NCBI GenBank assembly: GCA_006386115.1
Contig: VFIW01000022.1
Coordinates: 186,001 to 250,000 of the forward strand
DNA length: 64,000 bases
DNA from: Globisporangium splendens
Lineage: Eukaryota; Oomycota; Peronosporomycetes; Pythiales; Pythiaceae
Reading direction: 5' to 3'
A model generated the notes under the pieces. It saw only the letters and a program-made list of their open reading frames with translations, had not been told where the DNA came from and did not search any database. Numbering within the stretch: position 1 is the stretch's first letter; every line of letters starts with the position of its first letter. Made by a program: the position numbers and the translations under genes. Of this stretch, positions 22,933-33,557 are shown in pieces.

Positions 22933-23312
22933 GCTGCCAAGTAACATGCCGACAGCAGGTAGATATGAAATAGTTAGTAGTCTATGCAAGTAGCATGTAA
23001 TATAGTATTGACGGCAGAGTCGAACTCAATAATATCACGATCGCATTTCGTCGCTTTTGCGAACTGATCCATGCAAATCGAATTGCTCGTCGCGTTGGTC
23101 GTGGCTTAGGTTGGTCAGCCAGCATTGGTGCTTGGTTAGAACTGGTGTGCGTTTCAGTGGCTTTGCATAGTGATGCGCTTTGTCTCACCTGTGCACTTGC
23201 TTTGCTTGTCTTGGTTCGGGTCACGCGGAGTGTTTCGCATTCTCTCATCGCCGTGGTATGCCGGAGTGGGAGTGCGTGGTGCATCGATGCGGCATGTGAA
23301 TGCTGCCATAAT

Positions 23313-23690
23313 ATGAGCGATATGAGTGAACTTCAACTTGCCTGGCCAGTCACTGAAAGCGTGGTAAGCACGTCAAAACCCGGTTCCCACTCCCGCAAAC
23401 AGCTCGTCGCTGAGCTCATGAACGCAAATGAGCAGATGGCGTTGCTCGACTATGATTCACACAGAGTGAGCAGTGAATCACGTATTAACAGGTATGTGTG
23501 TATGTGTCGTCGTCCCGCGACGCCACTTCTTGGTCTGTGTCTGCTGCTCTTCTCGTCTCGTTCAGACATTGCTGGTCGAAGAAGTTCGTTCGTTAACAGT
23601 ACAGAATTGCGCCGGCCAGTCAGTCAGCTTCGCAAAGGTACATCAAGCGATGCACTCGTGCGAGATCAGACGCCGCTGACGTTCAACTGA
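23313..23690 (+). CDS. Hypothetical small gene in the phosphatase spacer, copy 1
   Basis: ATG 23313 opens MSDMSELQLAWPVTESVV. The frame stays open to TGA 23690; a short intron with a GTATGTG donor (near 23497-23508) and the CAG at 23567 would keep the frame and remove a low-quality stretch. The product would be about 100 residues, hydrophilic and basic at the end (RRPVSQLRKGTSSDALVR). I recognise no family. It is identical in the second spacer, but that reflects recent duplication and says nothing about function. Confidence 0.3.
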   Translation: MSDMSELQLAWPVTESVVSTSKPGSHSRKQLVAELMNANEQMALLDYDSHRVSSESRINRYVCMCRRPATPLLGLCLLLFSSRSDIAGRRSSFVNSTELRRPVSQLRKGTSSDALVRDQTPLTFN

Positions 23691-24640
23691 GTTGTGGATT
23701 CGCGTGACGAACGACGGACAGTTTGCCAGTCGTCAAGTCAAGCAGAAATGTGGGTTCCTGTATCTGGTATGCTCCTGCACCAGTGTGTGCTGGACAAGAC
23801 AAGAGATCCTAGTTACGCTGTTGGAAATGCAAGCGAACAAAACAACCAAGAAGTACAAGGAGGTGTGCTGGAGGAGCCCTGACGGTGACGATCACTTTTC
23901 GTCCACTGCGCACATCATAGGATATCGGAGACCCACCAGTAGATCAAGCGCGTCCAACGCATGGCGAGCTCCACAGGTCCTGCGCATCTGGACGACATGT
24001 CCATTTCACGCACTGGCTTACACTTGTGTATCAGGTATTGGTGCATTTTTCAATCCGTTGAATGGACCAATAGGAATATGCCCTTGTGAATGTATATTGT
24101 GGCACCAAGGCAGTGAGTGCACTCAGAATAAAGAGGTGAATGAAAGCCGATATCCAAAGTCCTGCGTTGCGGAGTCCCACTAAGTAGACGTGATTTCAAG
24201 TCACACGCAGTCGACTTCACGGCTAGCTCGGCCTTTCTCGATCACACACTCTGCCTTCGGTGCACATCCGGCTCCATCCGGGACGCACCAGGTCGACATG
24301 TCCTCGCCAGATGGCGTTGTGTCCACCACCATCACACGAAATGATCACGTGGGACAACTCGAGATGGTCCCAACAAGCTGCTCATGTGGCGCTGAGACTC
24401 GGCCTGCGTCGTGTCCACACTGGGAGTCATCTCCGGCCATCTGCCAGCCCTACATCCAGCAAGCACATCGCAGGATGGCGAGTCCCAAGTTGCACATCCC
24501 GTTGACGCACGGTTTCGCAGTCGAGCAGCTCCAAATGCGGCTTTAGTCGAGCAGCTCATTTGCGATCTTGCATTCCACTGCGCACTGGGAGCCATTCCTC
24601 TTTGCTGCGCGACGATATATCATAGCACTCATACGCTATC

Positions 24641-26797
24641 ATGAAGCCATTCACTGAGCCGTTAACTCCGTCCCTGCCTGGACACGACGACGAGAAAGCA
24701 CAACAACAAGTCGACCAGCAACCACAACACAAGCGCAAGTCGTGGCTGCGCGCACTCATCATTGGCGGCGTCGCCTTGGCTGCAGTTGTAGGCATCACTG
24801 TGGCTGCAACCTCTGGCAGCGCCAGTTCGTCGTCAAGCTCCAGCGTCTCGACGTCGTCGAGTGCGACTGCCACAACGACCACGGCCACGACAGCAACGAC
24901 GAGCGGCGTGCTCGAGAAGTTCACGGTCGCCACGCCTTCGGGGTCGCTCACGCTGCAGAACCGCGATATCGTCGAGGTGAGCTTCAAGGTGCAAGACGGT
25001 CTCAGCATCTCCAGCGGCGCACGCAACAACTGGGTCGGCGTGTACTGCATCGCGAACGAGACTGACGCTGCAACGTTCGCCACGAGTGACTACATCGACT
25101 ACCAGTACACGTACAATGCGACGTCGGGAACCTTGAGCTTTGGTCCGATCATCAACATGCGTTGCGCGTGGCAGTTCCGCTTCGTCACGCAAGACAACAC
25201 CGTGCTGGCGACCTCGGAGCTGTTGCACATGGCGAATGGAGACAAGGAGCCGCTGCACGTCCACCTCGCGATGACGAGCACGGCGACCGAGATGCGCGTT
25301 GGCTGGACAAGCGCCAAGGTGGACAATCCGATCGTGCAATACGGCACCGACAAGACCAACCTCACGAAGTCATCGGTCGCGAGTGCTACGACGTACGCCG
25401 CCGAAGACATGTGCGGGTGGATCGCGTCGACTATCGGGGCCACGACGTTCCGCGACCCAGGCTACATGTTTGATGCGCTCATGACCGATCTGGTGCCTGG
25501 TGCCTCGTACTACTACCGCGTGGGCGAGGTCGATGGCGAATGGAGTGATGTCTACTCGTTTGTTGTTCCGCCGCAAGCTGGTACTTCACCTAAAAACGAC
25601 AAGAGCCTGAGTTTCTTTGTCTTTGGCGACTTGGCAGCGACGGCGTCAGCGACCAGCGAGTACGAAGTCGCCGAGAGCTGTGGCACAACGATGAAGCTGA
25701 TCGAACAGGATATCCTTGGCGGCGCGCACAACTACGTCGCGGTCATGCACGACGGTGATCTGTCGTACGCGAAAGGATCGACGTACCTCTGGGACCAGTT
25801 CGGGTTCCTCATCGAGCGCGTGGCCTCGAAGGTGGCCTACATGGTGAGCATCGGCAACCACGACTACGGTTGGGGCGAAGGCAACGCGATCAACTCGACC
25901 AAGTACCCGGCCAACCCACTGCTCGAAGGTTCAGGTGAGACTGGCTGGCAATCGAACGGCGAGTGTGGCGTGCCGACGCTGAAGCGCTTCCACATGCCCG
26001 ACAACGGCAACGAGGAGTTCTGGTACAGCATGGACACGGGTCTCGCGCACCACAGCGTCATCACGGCGGAGATGGACTTCTCGGTCAACTCGTCCATGTA
26101 CAACTGGCTGGCAAAGGACCTCGCTGCCGTGGACCGCACCAAGACCCCGTGGCTGTTTATCCACATCCACCGTCCGATGTACTGCTCGGCCAACTACCCG
26201 CAAGATTACAACATCACGCTGCAGATCCGCGAGCAAGTGGAGCCGCTGGCTGTGCAGTACAACGTGAACGTCGTGTTCTCGGGCCACTACCATTCCTACG
26301 AGCGTACGTGCGCAGTCATCGATGGCGAGTGCGTGGAGGCAGACGCCACGACGGGGGAGACGAATGCGCCGATCCACATCATGGTGGGCTCTGGCGGCGC
26401 CTACGTCGACAGCTCGACGTGGATGGACGTCTCGTGGAGCGAAGCGCGTCTTCAAGCGTACGGGTACGGCCGCATGCACATCCACAACGCGAGCTATGCG
26501 AATTTCGAGTTTGTGCGCAACTCGGATGGCGAAGTCACCGACTCGGTGTGGATCCAAGCGAGTGCGTCGGGGTCTGGAGCCAACGGTCGCATCTCCTCGG
26601 ATGGCTCGGCGCTGGTGTCGACGAACAGCGGCGAATCGGGTCTCGGCACAGTGTACATTGTGGTGATCGTCGTGTGCTCGGTCGTGCTCTTTGTCGTGAG
26701 TGCGTACCTGATCACGCGCATGTGGCGAAAGAAGCCAACGAAGATGGAGAGCGTGACGCCAAAGGCTTTCCACCAGATGGAGGATGGTGTGGTGTGA
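24641..26797 (+). CDS. Purple acid phosphatase, membrane-anchored, copy 2
   Basis: Intronless, 718 residues, same architecture and full set of metal-binding motifs as copy 1. The N-terminal 100 residues match copy 3. Several silent sites in the catalytic half differ from both other copies (for example at 25311, 25799, 25825 and 26001), and the C-terminus ends MEDGVV instead of MEDDVV. Promoter and gene are inside the repeat, so it is probably expressed like its sisters. Confidence 0.9.
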   Translation: MKPFTEPLTPSLPGHDDEKAQQQVDQQPQHKRKSWLRALIIGGVALAAVVGITVAATSGSASSSSSSSVSTSSSATATTTTATTATTSGVLEKFTVATPSGSLTLQNRDIVEVSFKVQDGLSISSGARNNWVGVYCIANETDAATFATSDYIDYQYTYNATSGTLSFGPIINMRCAWQFRFVTQDNTVLATSELLHMANGDKEPLHVHLAMTSTATEMRVGWTSAKVDNPIVQYGTDKTNLTKSSVASATTYAAEDMCGWIASTIGATTFRDPGYMFDALMTDLVPGASYYYRVGEVDGEWSDVYSFVVPPQAGTSPKNDKSLSFFVFGDLAATASATSEYEVAESCGTTMKLIEQDILGGAHNYVAVMHDGDLSYAKGSTYLWDQFGFLIERVASKVAYMVSIGNHDYGWGEGNAINSTKYPANPLLEGSGETGWQSNGECGVPTLKRFHMPDNGNEEFWYSMDTGLAHHSVITAEMDFSVNSSMYNWLAKDLAAVDRTKTPWLFIHIHRPMYCSANYPQDYNITLQIREQVEPLAVQYNVNVVFSGHYHSYERTCAVIDGECVEADATTGETNAPIHIMVGSGGAYVDSSTWMDVSWSEARLQAYGYGRMHIHNASYANFEFVRNSDGEVTDSVWIQASASGSGANGRISSDGSALVSTNSGESGLGTVYIVVIVVCSVVLFVVSAYLITRMWRKKPTKMESVTPKAFHQMEDGVV

Positions 26798-27133
26798 GCT
26801 GCCAAGTAACATGCCGACAGCAGGCAGATATGAAATAGTTAGTAGTCTATGCAAGTAGCATGTAATATAGTATTGACGGCAGAACTGATCCATGCAAATC
26901 GAATTGCTCGTCGCGTTGGTCGTGGCTTAGGTTGGTCAGCCAGCATTGGTGCTTGGTTAGAACTGGTGTGCGTTTCAGTGGCTTTGCATAGTGATGCGCT
27001 TTGTCTCACCTGTGCACTTGCTTTGCTTGTCTTGGTTCGGGTCACGCGGAGTGTTTCGCATTCTCTCATCGCCGTGGTATGCCGGAGTGGGAGTGCGTGG
27101 TGCATCGATGCGGCATGTGAATGCTGCCATAAT

Positions 27134-27511
27134 ATGAGCGATATGAGTGAACTTCAACTTGCCTGGCCAGTCACTGAAAGCGTGGTAAGCACGTCAAAAC
27201 CCGGTTCCCACTCCCGCAAACAGCTCGTCGCTGAGCTCATGAACGCAAATGAGCAGATGGCGTTGCTCGACTATGATTCACACAGAGTGAGCAGTGAATC
27301 ACGTATTAACAGGTATGTGTGTATGTGTCGTCGTCCCGCGACGCCACTTCTTGGTCTGTGTCTGCTGCTCTTCTCGTCTCGTTCAGACATTGCTGGTCGA
27401 AGAAGTTCGTTCGTTAACAGTACAGAATTGCGCCGGCCAGTCAGTCAGCTTCGCAAAGGTACATCAAGCGATGCACTCGTGCGAGATCAGACGCCGCTGA
27501 CGTTCAACTGA
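27134..27511 (+). CDS. Hypothetical small gene in the phosphatase spacer, copy 2
   Basis: Exact second copy of the spacer frame at 23313-23690, in the same place relative to the upstream phosphatase. The longer open frame here reaches back to 26849 because the 44-base segment is absent, which joins extra upstream codons. Function unknown. Unit 3 has no copy because the repeat ends before it. Confidence 0.3.
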   Translation: MSDMSELQLAWPVTESVVSTSKPGSHSRKQLVAELMNANEQMALLDYDSHRVSSESRINRYVCMCRRPATPLLGLCLLLFSSRSDIAGRRSSFVNSTELRRPVSQLRKGTSSDALVRDQTPLTFN

Positions 27512-28231
27512 GTTGTGGATTCGCGTGACGAACGACGGACAGTTTGCCAGTCGTCAAGTCAAGCAGAAATGTGGGTTCCTGTATCTGGTATGCTCCTGCA
27601 CCAGTGTGTGCTGGACAAGACAAGAGATCCTAGTTACGCTGTTGGAAATGCAAGCGAACAAAACAACCAAGAAGTACAAGGAGGTGTGCTGGAGGAGCCC
27701 TGACGGTGACGATCACTTTTCGTCCACTGCGCACATCATAGGATATCGGAGACCCACCAGTAGATCAAGCGCGTCCAACGCATGGCGAGCTCCACAGGTC
27801 CTGCGCATCTGGACGACATGTCCATTTCACGCACTGGCTTACACTTGTGTATCAGGTATTGGTGCATTTTTCAATCCGTTGAATGGACCAATAGGAATAT
27901 GCCCTTGTGAATGTATATTGTGGCACCAAGGCAGTGAGTGCACTCAGAATAAAGAGGTGAATGAAAGCCGATATCCAAAGTCCTGCGTTGCGGAGTCCCA
28001 CTAAGTAGACGTGATTTCAAGTCACACGCAGTCGACTTCACGGCTAGCTCGGCCTTTCTCGATCACACACTCTGCCTTCGGTGCACATCCGGCTCCATCC
28101 GGGACGCACCAGGTCGACATGTCCTCGCCAGATGGCGTTGTGTCCACCACCATCACACGAAATGATCACGTGGGACAACTCGAGATGGTCCCAACAAGCT
28201 GCTCATGTGGCGCTGAGACTCGGCCTGCGTC

Positions 28232-30685
28232 GTGTCCACACTGGGAGTCATCTCCGGCCATCTGCCAGCCCTACATCCAGCAAGCACATCGCAGGATGGC
28301 GAGTCCCAAGTTGCACATCCCGTTGACGCACGGTTTCGCAGTCGAGCAGCTCCAAATGCGGCTTTAGTCGAGCAGCTCATTTGCGATCTTGCATTCCACT
28401 GCGCACTGGGAGCCATTCCTCTTTGCTGCGCGACGATATATCATAGCACTCATACGCTATCATGAAGCCATTCACTGAGCCGTTAACTCCGTCCCTGCCT
28501 GGACACGACGACGAGAAAGCACAACAACAAGTCGACCAGCAACCACAACACAAGCGCAAGTCGTGGCTGCGCGCACTCATCATTGGCGGCGTCGCCTTGG
28601 CTGCAGTTGTAGGCATCACTGTGGCTGCAACCTCTGGCAGCGCCAGTTCGTCGTCAAGCTCCAGCGTCTCGACGTCGTCGAGTGCGACTGCCACAACGAC
28701 CACGGCCACGACAGCAACGACGAGCGGCGTGCTCGAGAAGTTCACGGTCGCCACGCCTTCGGGGTCGCTCACGCTGCAGAACCGCGATATCGTCGAGGTG
28801 AGCTTCAAGGTGCAAGACGGTCTCAGCATCTCCAGCGGCGCACGCAACAACTGGGTCGGCGTGTACTGCATCGCGAACGAGACTGACGCTGCAACGTTCG
28901 CCACGAGTGACTACATCGACTACCAGTACACGTACAATGCGACGTCGGGAACCTTGAGCTTTGGTCCGATCATCAACATGCGTTGCGCGTGGCAGTTCCG
29001 CTTCGTCACGCAAGACAACACCGTGCTGGCGACCTCGGAGCTGTTGCACATGGCGAATGGAGACAAGGAGCCGCTGCACGTCCACCTCGCGATGACGAGC
29101 ACGGCGACCGAGATGCGCGTTGGCTGGACAAGTGCCAAGGTGGACAATCCGATCGTGCAATACGGCACCGACAAGACCAACCTCACGAAGTCATCGGTCG
29201 CGAGTGCTACGACGTACGCCGCCGAAGACATGTGCGGGTGGATCGCGTCGACTATCGGGGCCACGACGTTCCGCGACCCAGGCTACATGTTTGATGCGCT
29301 CATGACCGATCTGGTGCCTGGTGCCTCGTACTACTACCGCGTGGGCGAGGTCGATGGCGAATGGAGTGATGTCTACTCGTTTGTTGTTCCGCCGCAAGCT
29401 GGTACTTCACCTAAAAACGACAAGAGCCTGAGTTTCTTTGTCTTTGGCGACTTGGCAGCGACGGCGTCAGCGACCAGCGAGTACGAAGTCGCCGAGAGCT
29501 GTGGCACAACGATGAAGCTGATCGAACAGGATATCCTTGGCGGCGCGCACAACTACGTCGCGGTCATGCACGACGGTGATCTGTCGTACGCGAAAGGATC
29601 GACGTACCTCTGGGACCAATTCGGGTTCCTCATCGAGCGCGTGGCATCGAAGGTGGCCTACATGGTGAGCATCGGCAACCACGACTACGGTTGGGGCGAA
29701 GGCAACGCGATCAACTCGACCAAGTACCCGGCCAACCCACTGCTCGAAGGTTCAGGTGAGACTGGCTGGCAATCGAACGGCGAGTGTGGCGTGCCGACGC
29801 TGAAGCGCTTCCACATGCCCGATAACGGCAACGAGGAGTTCTGGTACAGCATGGACACGGGTCTCGCGCACCACAGCGTCATCACGGCGGAGATGGACTT
29901 CTCGGTCAACTCGTCCATGTACAACTGGCTGGCAAAGGACCTCGCTGCCGTGGACCGCACCAAGACCCCGTGGCTGTTTATCCACATCCACCGTCCGATG
30001 TACTGCTCGGCCAACTACCCGCAAGATTACAACATCACGCTGCAGATCCGCGAGCAAGTGGAGCCGCTGGCTGTGCAGTACAACGTGAACGTCGTGTTCT
30101 CGGGCCACTACCATTCCTACGAGCGTACGTGCGCAGTCATCGATGGCGAGTGCGTGGAGGCAGACGCCACGACGGGGGAGACGAATGCGCCGATCCACAT
30201 CATGGTGGGCTCTGGCGGCGCCTACGTCGACAGCTCGACGTGGATGGACGTCTCGTGGAGCGAAGCGCGTCTTCAAGCGTACGGGTACGGCCGCATGCAC
30301 ATCCACAACGCGAGCTATGCGAATTTCGAGTTTGTGCGCAACTCGGATGGCGAAGTCACCGACTCGGTGTGGATCCAAGCGAGTGCGTCGGGGTCTGGAG
30401 CCAACGGTCGCATCTCCTCGGATGGCTCGGCGCTGGTGTCGACGAACAGCGGCGAATCGGGTCTCGGCACAGTGTACATTGTGGTGATCGTCGTGTGCTC
30501 GGTCGTGCTCTTTGTCGTGAGTGCGTACCTGATCACGCGCATGTGGCGAAAGAAGCCAACGAAGATGGAGAGCGTGACGCCAAAGGCTTTCCACCGGATG
30601 GAGGATGATGTGGTGTGAGCTGCCAAGTAACATGCCGACAGCAGGTAGATATGAAATAGTTAGTAGTCTATGCAAGTAGCATGTA
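28232..30685 (+). repeat. Tandem phosphatase unit 3, truncated
   Basis: Promoter, gene and about 65 bases of downstream sequence match units 1 and 2. Similarity stops at about 30685, just after GCAAGTAGCATGTAA, so the spacer with the small gene is lacking. Confidence 0.85.
28462..30618 (+). CDS. Purple acid phosphatase, membrane-anchored, copy 3
   Basis: Intronless, 718 residues, with the same domains and motifs as copies 1 and 2. It is a mosaic: the first roughly 290 coding bases and the promoter match copy 2, while from about 29130 on every variable site I checked matches copy 1 (near 29132, 29619, 29646 and 29822, and the MEDDVV end). One private change gives FHRMED in place of FHQMED. 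Convergent with the DUF3160 gene. Confidence 0.9.
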   Translation: MKPFTEPLTPSLPGHDDEKAQQQVDQQPQHKRKSWLRALIIGGVALAAVVGITVAATSGSASSSSSSSVSTSSSATATTTTATTATTSGVLEKFTVATPSGSLTLQNRDIVEVSFKVQDGLSISSGARNNWVGVYCIANETDAATFATSDYIDYQYTYNATSGTLSFGPIINMRCAWQFRFVTQDNTVLATSELLHMANGDKEPLHVHLAMTSTATEMRVGWTSAKVDNPIVQYGTDKTNLTKSSVASATTYAAEDMCGWIASTIGATTFRDPGYMFDALMTDLVPGASYYYRVGEVDGEWSDVYSFVVPPQAGTSPKNDKSLSFFVFGDLAATASATSEYEVAESCGTTMKLIEQDILGGAHNYVAVMHDGDLSYAKGSTYLWDQFGFLIERVASKVAYMVSIGNHDYGWGEGNAINSTKYPANPLLEGSGETGWQSNGECGVPTLKRFHMPDNGNEEFWYSMDTGLAHHSVITAEMDFSVNSSMYNWLAKDLAAVDRTKTPWLFIHIHRPMYCSANYPQDYNITLQIREQVEPLAVQYNVNVVFSGHYHSYERTCAVIDGECVEADATTGETNAPIHIMVGSGGAYVDSSTWMDVSWSEARLQAYGYGRMHIHNASYANFEFVRNSDGEVTDSVWIQASASGSGANGRISSDGSALVSTNSGESGLGTVYIVVIVVCSVVLFVVSAYLITRMWRKKPTKMESVTPKAFHRMEDDVV

Positions 30686-30802
30686 ACATAATGCAAAATG
30701 GTACACACAAACACGTCCCGATCGCAGCTATAAACGCGTATGCTTGATGACACTTTGTACGAAGACAATTAATGCATTCAGCATCTACAGCATGTCGCGA
30801 CC

Positions 30803-33130
30803 TCAACTCAAGTACGAGTTTCGAGCCCAATCAGGAGCCCCAAGTGACGCCACTTTCGCCTGAAACTCGTCGTCATTCAGTCGCTCGTTGATGTCCGTCA
30901 CGAACTCGTAGCTCGAGAATACGGGGCCGCTGTACATCACATTGTCCACGACAAAGAAACCAAAGTGCACGTCGCCGACACCGAGATGCAGGATTCCTCC
31001 AGGATCGCTGTGCTCCACGGATGGCACGTCAGTATGCACATCGACGACAAGCACGTCTCGTTTACCAGAGTCTTCGCGGTTGGTGTAGAACAGCCTCGGG
31101 TACCAGCCCAGGTACCTAGATCCACCGCTGCCAAAGCGCTCTTCCATGACGGTCTTGACGAAATCCGTCTGCTCCTCGTTCAGGGGATGCTTTTGGGCTT
31201 GGCAGTCGGCGATTTCCTTGAGCGTTTGCATCGTCGCCGCGAAATCCGAGAAGAAATGGAAGCCGTTGTACTTAATGCCAGAATCCTTGGAGGGCGTCGC
31301 CAGGTTTTGAACGATCTGAGCCATGCGAGTTGCTAATTGCTGCATGTTGGCGAAGAATTGCGGATACGGATCCACGAAACCAGCAGCGTATTCGCATTTG
31401 GTACCCATCGTGTAACTCTGCTTCGCGTACAGGACCGAATCGTGGCGAAGCTGTGTGAACGACGCGAGTTGCGTATTCATTTGGCGCAATTGCCACTCGT
31501 GGGAGTGAAACACTGTCGCAGCGCTCGCTGTTCGCGCGGAAAGTGCTCGCAATGCTCGAATCCACAACGTGCTAATGCCATCATCCTTCGAAGCGTCCCC
31601 TGCAAACACGTCATCGATGGTTACACGAAGCGCAAGAAGATTGGACGCATAAGGAACTCCATCACGGAGTGGTACAAACGCTGTAGATTCTGCCGTGCTG
31701 TTCATTCGCTGAGCAGCCACCGACCCTGCTGCATCGTTCCCAAGCAGTGAAAAAGCAACATCAACAGCGCTCGGTAGTCGGCGCACCACCTTGGTTTGCT
31801 TGTGGATAATTTGATCGTACACGAGCCGTGAAAAGATGAACGAGCTCCACACAAAACGCTGACCAAAAAGCGAAAACGACGTCGGGAGCACCGTTGGAGA
31901 AGTGTCTGCCGCAGAGCTCGTCTCGATGTGCGGGTGGCCACTGATGAGCTGCGTGCCCCAACCGCTGGCGATGATCTTCTGCTGAAGCTCGAGTAGGATC
32001 GATGAAGAACTCTCAGACCCCACGAACCTTTCAAAGGCGCTCGCACCGCTCGTTAACAACGTATCAAGCTGCATGGGGGTGAGCGAATCAGCACCGACGT
32101 CGCCGTCGCCCACCAGACTTGTGATGAGCACGTCCAATACCGAGAGTGGTTGCATCCGATCCGATACACGCAGCAAATGAACAAGCACCACCGCACATTG
32201 TAGCTGGTACAAATCGACTTGAGCGTCCTCTCCTCCAGCGACTCGAAAATCGATCGTGCCGAGCCACGTCATCGCCCGGAAGTACTTCATGAGCTCTTCT
32301 GTCTTTGTGTAATGGCCGCGTGGCTTGAACAGCGAGAAATCCACCTCTCGCTCGGCTCCAAACAGGACAACACATTGCATTTCCTGGCTCTCAATGTGAT
32401 TCAAGAGTGACGACACACGCGAACTATTCGCAGTGAGGCCACTTGATTCTTCTCCCCCAGTCAACAGACTCATTCCAATTGTGAGGAACAAATCGACGTC
32501 CAGTAGAATCCGCTTGGTATTCGTAGATATTTCGTCTGGCACACCGATCCCATGGAACATTTTGTGGCACTTTGCCTGCATCGCAGATACCACTTGCTGG
32601 AGTTTTGGCATGCATTCCTCTTGCTCAATGTCCACGAGTGCGGCATCAAAGCTACGATGCCACGCATGCAGAATCGAGTCCGTCGTGATGTACACAGGCA
32701 TGTCATCGGTGTACAGCTGGTAGTAGACTTCAGCAAAGCTCTCAGCAGACATACGCTGCGACACGACAAACCCATTCTGCGCCAATTGTTGCATCTCTGG
32801 ATCCTTCAGCCGAAAGTCAAACTGTCGCTCTTTCTTCAGTTCATGGTGCTGCGGTGAGTCCAACAAATTCTGTACATACTTCTCTCCATGTGCATTCTTC
32901 GCATCTTGACGCGCTTGTTCTCTTTGCGCATTGATTTCCGAAGGGCTCGCCGCAAAATCGCTGTAGAACATGCACGCGTTGAGTTCGTTCACCGCTTCTG
33001 ATGGCGTTGACGACGCAGACGGACGGGGAGGGTAGCGGCTGAGCAGCTCTTCGGCAGGGAGATCGGCGCCGACAGTGCCCAGGTGGCGCTGGTACTGCGC
33101 TTGGATGGCTTCGGCTGGTGACGCGCTCAT
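30803..33130 (-). CDS. DUF3160 family protein
   Basis: Single exon of 775 residues starting at ATG 33130. The block DMPVYITTDSILHAWHRSFD and the later YLGWYPRLFY and DVHFGFFVVDN segments match the DUF3160 family, found in bacteria and some eukaryotes and of unknown biochemical role. There is no clear signal peptide or membrane span. The protein is mostly helical by composition. The frame is intact. The patchy spread of the family would fit old horizontal transfer, but I cannot test this here. Confidence 0.85.
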   Translation of the reverse strand: MSASPAEAIQAQYQRHLGTVGADLPAEELLSRYPPRPSASSTPSEAVNELNACMFYSDFAASPSEINAQREQARQDAKNAHGEKYVQNLLDSPQHHELKKERQFDFRLKDPEMQQLAQNGFVVSQRMSAESFAEVYYQLYTDDMPVYITTDSILHAWHRSFDAALVDIEQEECMPKLQQVVSAMQAKCHKMFHGIGVPDEISTNTKRILLDVDLFLTIGMSLLTGGEESSGLTANSSRVSSLLNHIESQEMQCVVLFGAEREVDFSLFKPRGHYTKTEELMKYFRAMTWLGTIDFRVAGGEDAQVDLYQLQCAVVLVHLLRVSDRMQPLSVLDVLITSLVGDGDVGADSLTPMQLDTLLTSGASAFERFVGSESSSSILLELQQKIIASGWGTQLISGHPHIETSSAADTSPTVLPTSFSLFGQRFVWSSFIFSRLVYDQIIHKQTKVVRRLPSAVDVAFSLLGNDAAGSVAAQRMNSTAESTAFVPLRDGVPYASNLLALRVTIDDVFAGDASKDDGISTLWIRALRALSARTASAATVFHSHEWQLRQMNTQLASFTQLRHDSVLYAKQSYTMGTKCEYAAGFVDPYPQFFANMQQLATRMAQIVQNLATPSKDSGIKYNGFHFFSDFAATMQTLKEIADCQAQKHPLNEEQTDFVKTVMEERFGSGGSRYLGWYPRLFYTNREDSGKRDVLVVDVHTDVPSVEHSDPGGILHLGVGDVHFGFFVVDNVMYSGPVFSSYEFVTDINERLNDDEFQAKVASLGAPDWARNSYLS

Positions 33131-33557
33131 GGATCGCTCGGTCGTGTCGCTGTTGGGCTGCTTGGCTGCTTGGCTGTTGGGCTGTTGGCGGATTGCAAAA
33201 TAGCACTTGAAAATGATAGGAGCTTCTCGTTTCGAGCAAGAATGTTGGTCGATTGACAGAAGATCCTATGGAATCAGATTGGGGTTGTGAAAACCAATCT
33301 TTTACCGGTATTATGCTGTTAGACAGGTTGAATGACCCAATCAACACAAGTCACACATGGAATCGAGATGGATGAGTATTCTATTTGATAGGATTACAAC
33401 GTACTGAATCTCGAGAAGATGAGGAATGATTGATGGATGATGGGAATGATGGACATGTGCACAAGGGTGTGATACTCTTTGGAAATGCGCTGGCTGTGCC
33501 TGATTGGCGCTCTCGACGTTCCTTTTCTTCTGCTTTACATATTGTTGTCTCTGTGGC

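Larger units (their letters stand above)
20546..24410 (+). repeat. Tandem phosphatase unit 1 (3865 bp)
   Basis: Unit made of promoter, phosphatase gene and a 1.7 kb spacer. Offset to unit 2 is exactly 3865 bp. It carries 44 extra bases (about 23015-23058) that units 2 and 3 lack; the gap sits at a GA microhomology. Upstream of the coding region and in its first roughly 290 bases it is clearly diverged from the other units; beyond that it is almost identical. Confidence 0.9.
24411..28231 (+). repeat. Tandem phosphatase unit 2 (3821 bp)
   Basis: Same layout as unit 1 without the 44-base segment. Its spacer matches that of unit 1 and its promoter region matches that of unit 3. Offset to unit 3 is 3821 bp. 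Confidence 0.9.

Noticed and set aside
22066..22989. Long minus-strand frames opposite each phosphatase (also 25931-26893 and 29752-30768)
   Set aside because: Antisense shadows with His/Arg/Val-biased sequence, caused by the codon use of the phosphatase genes.
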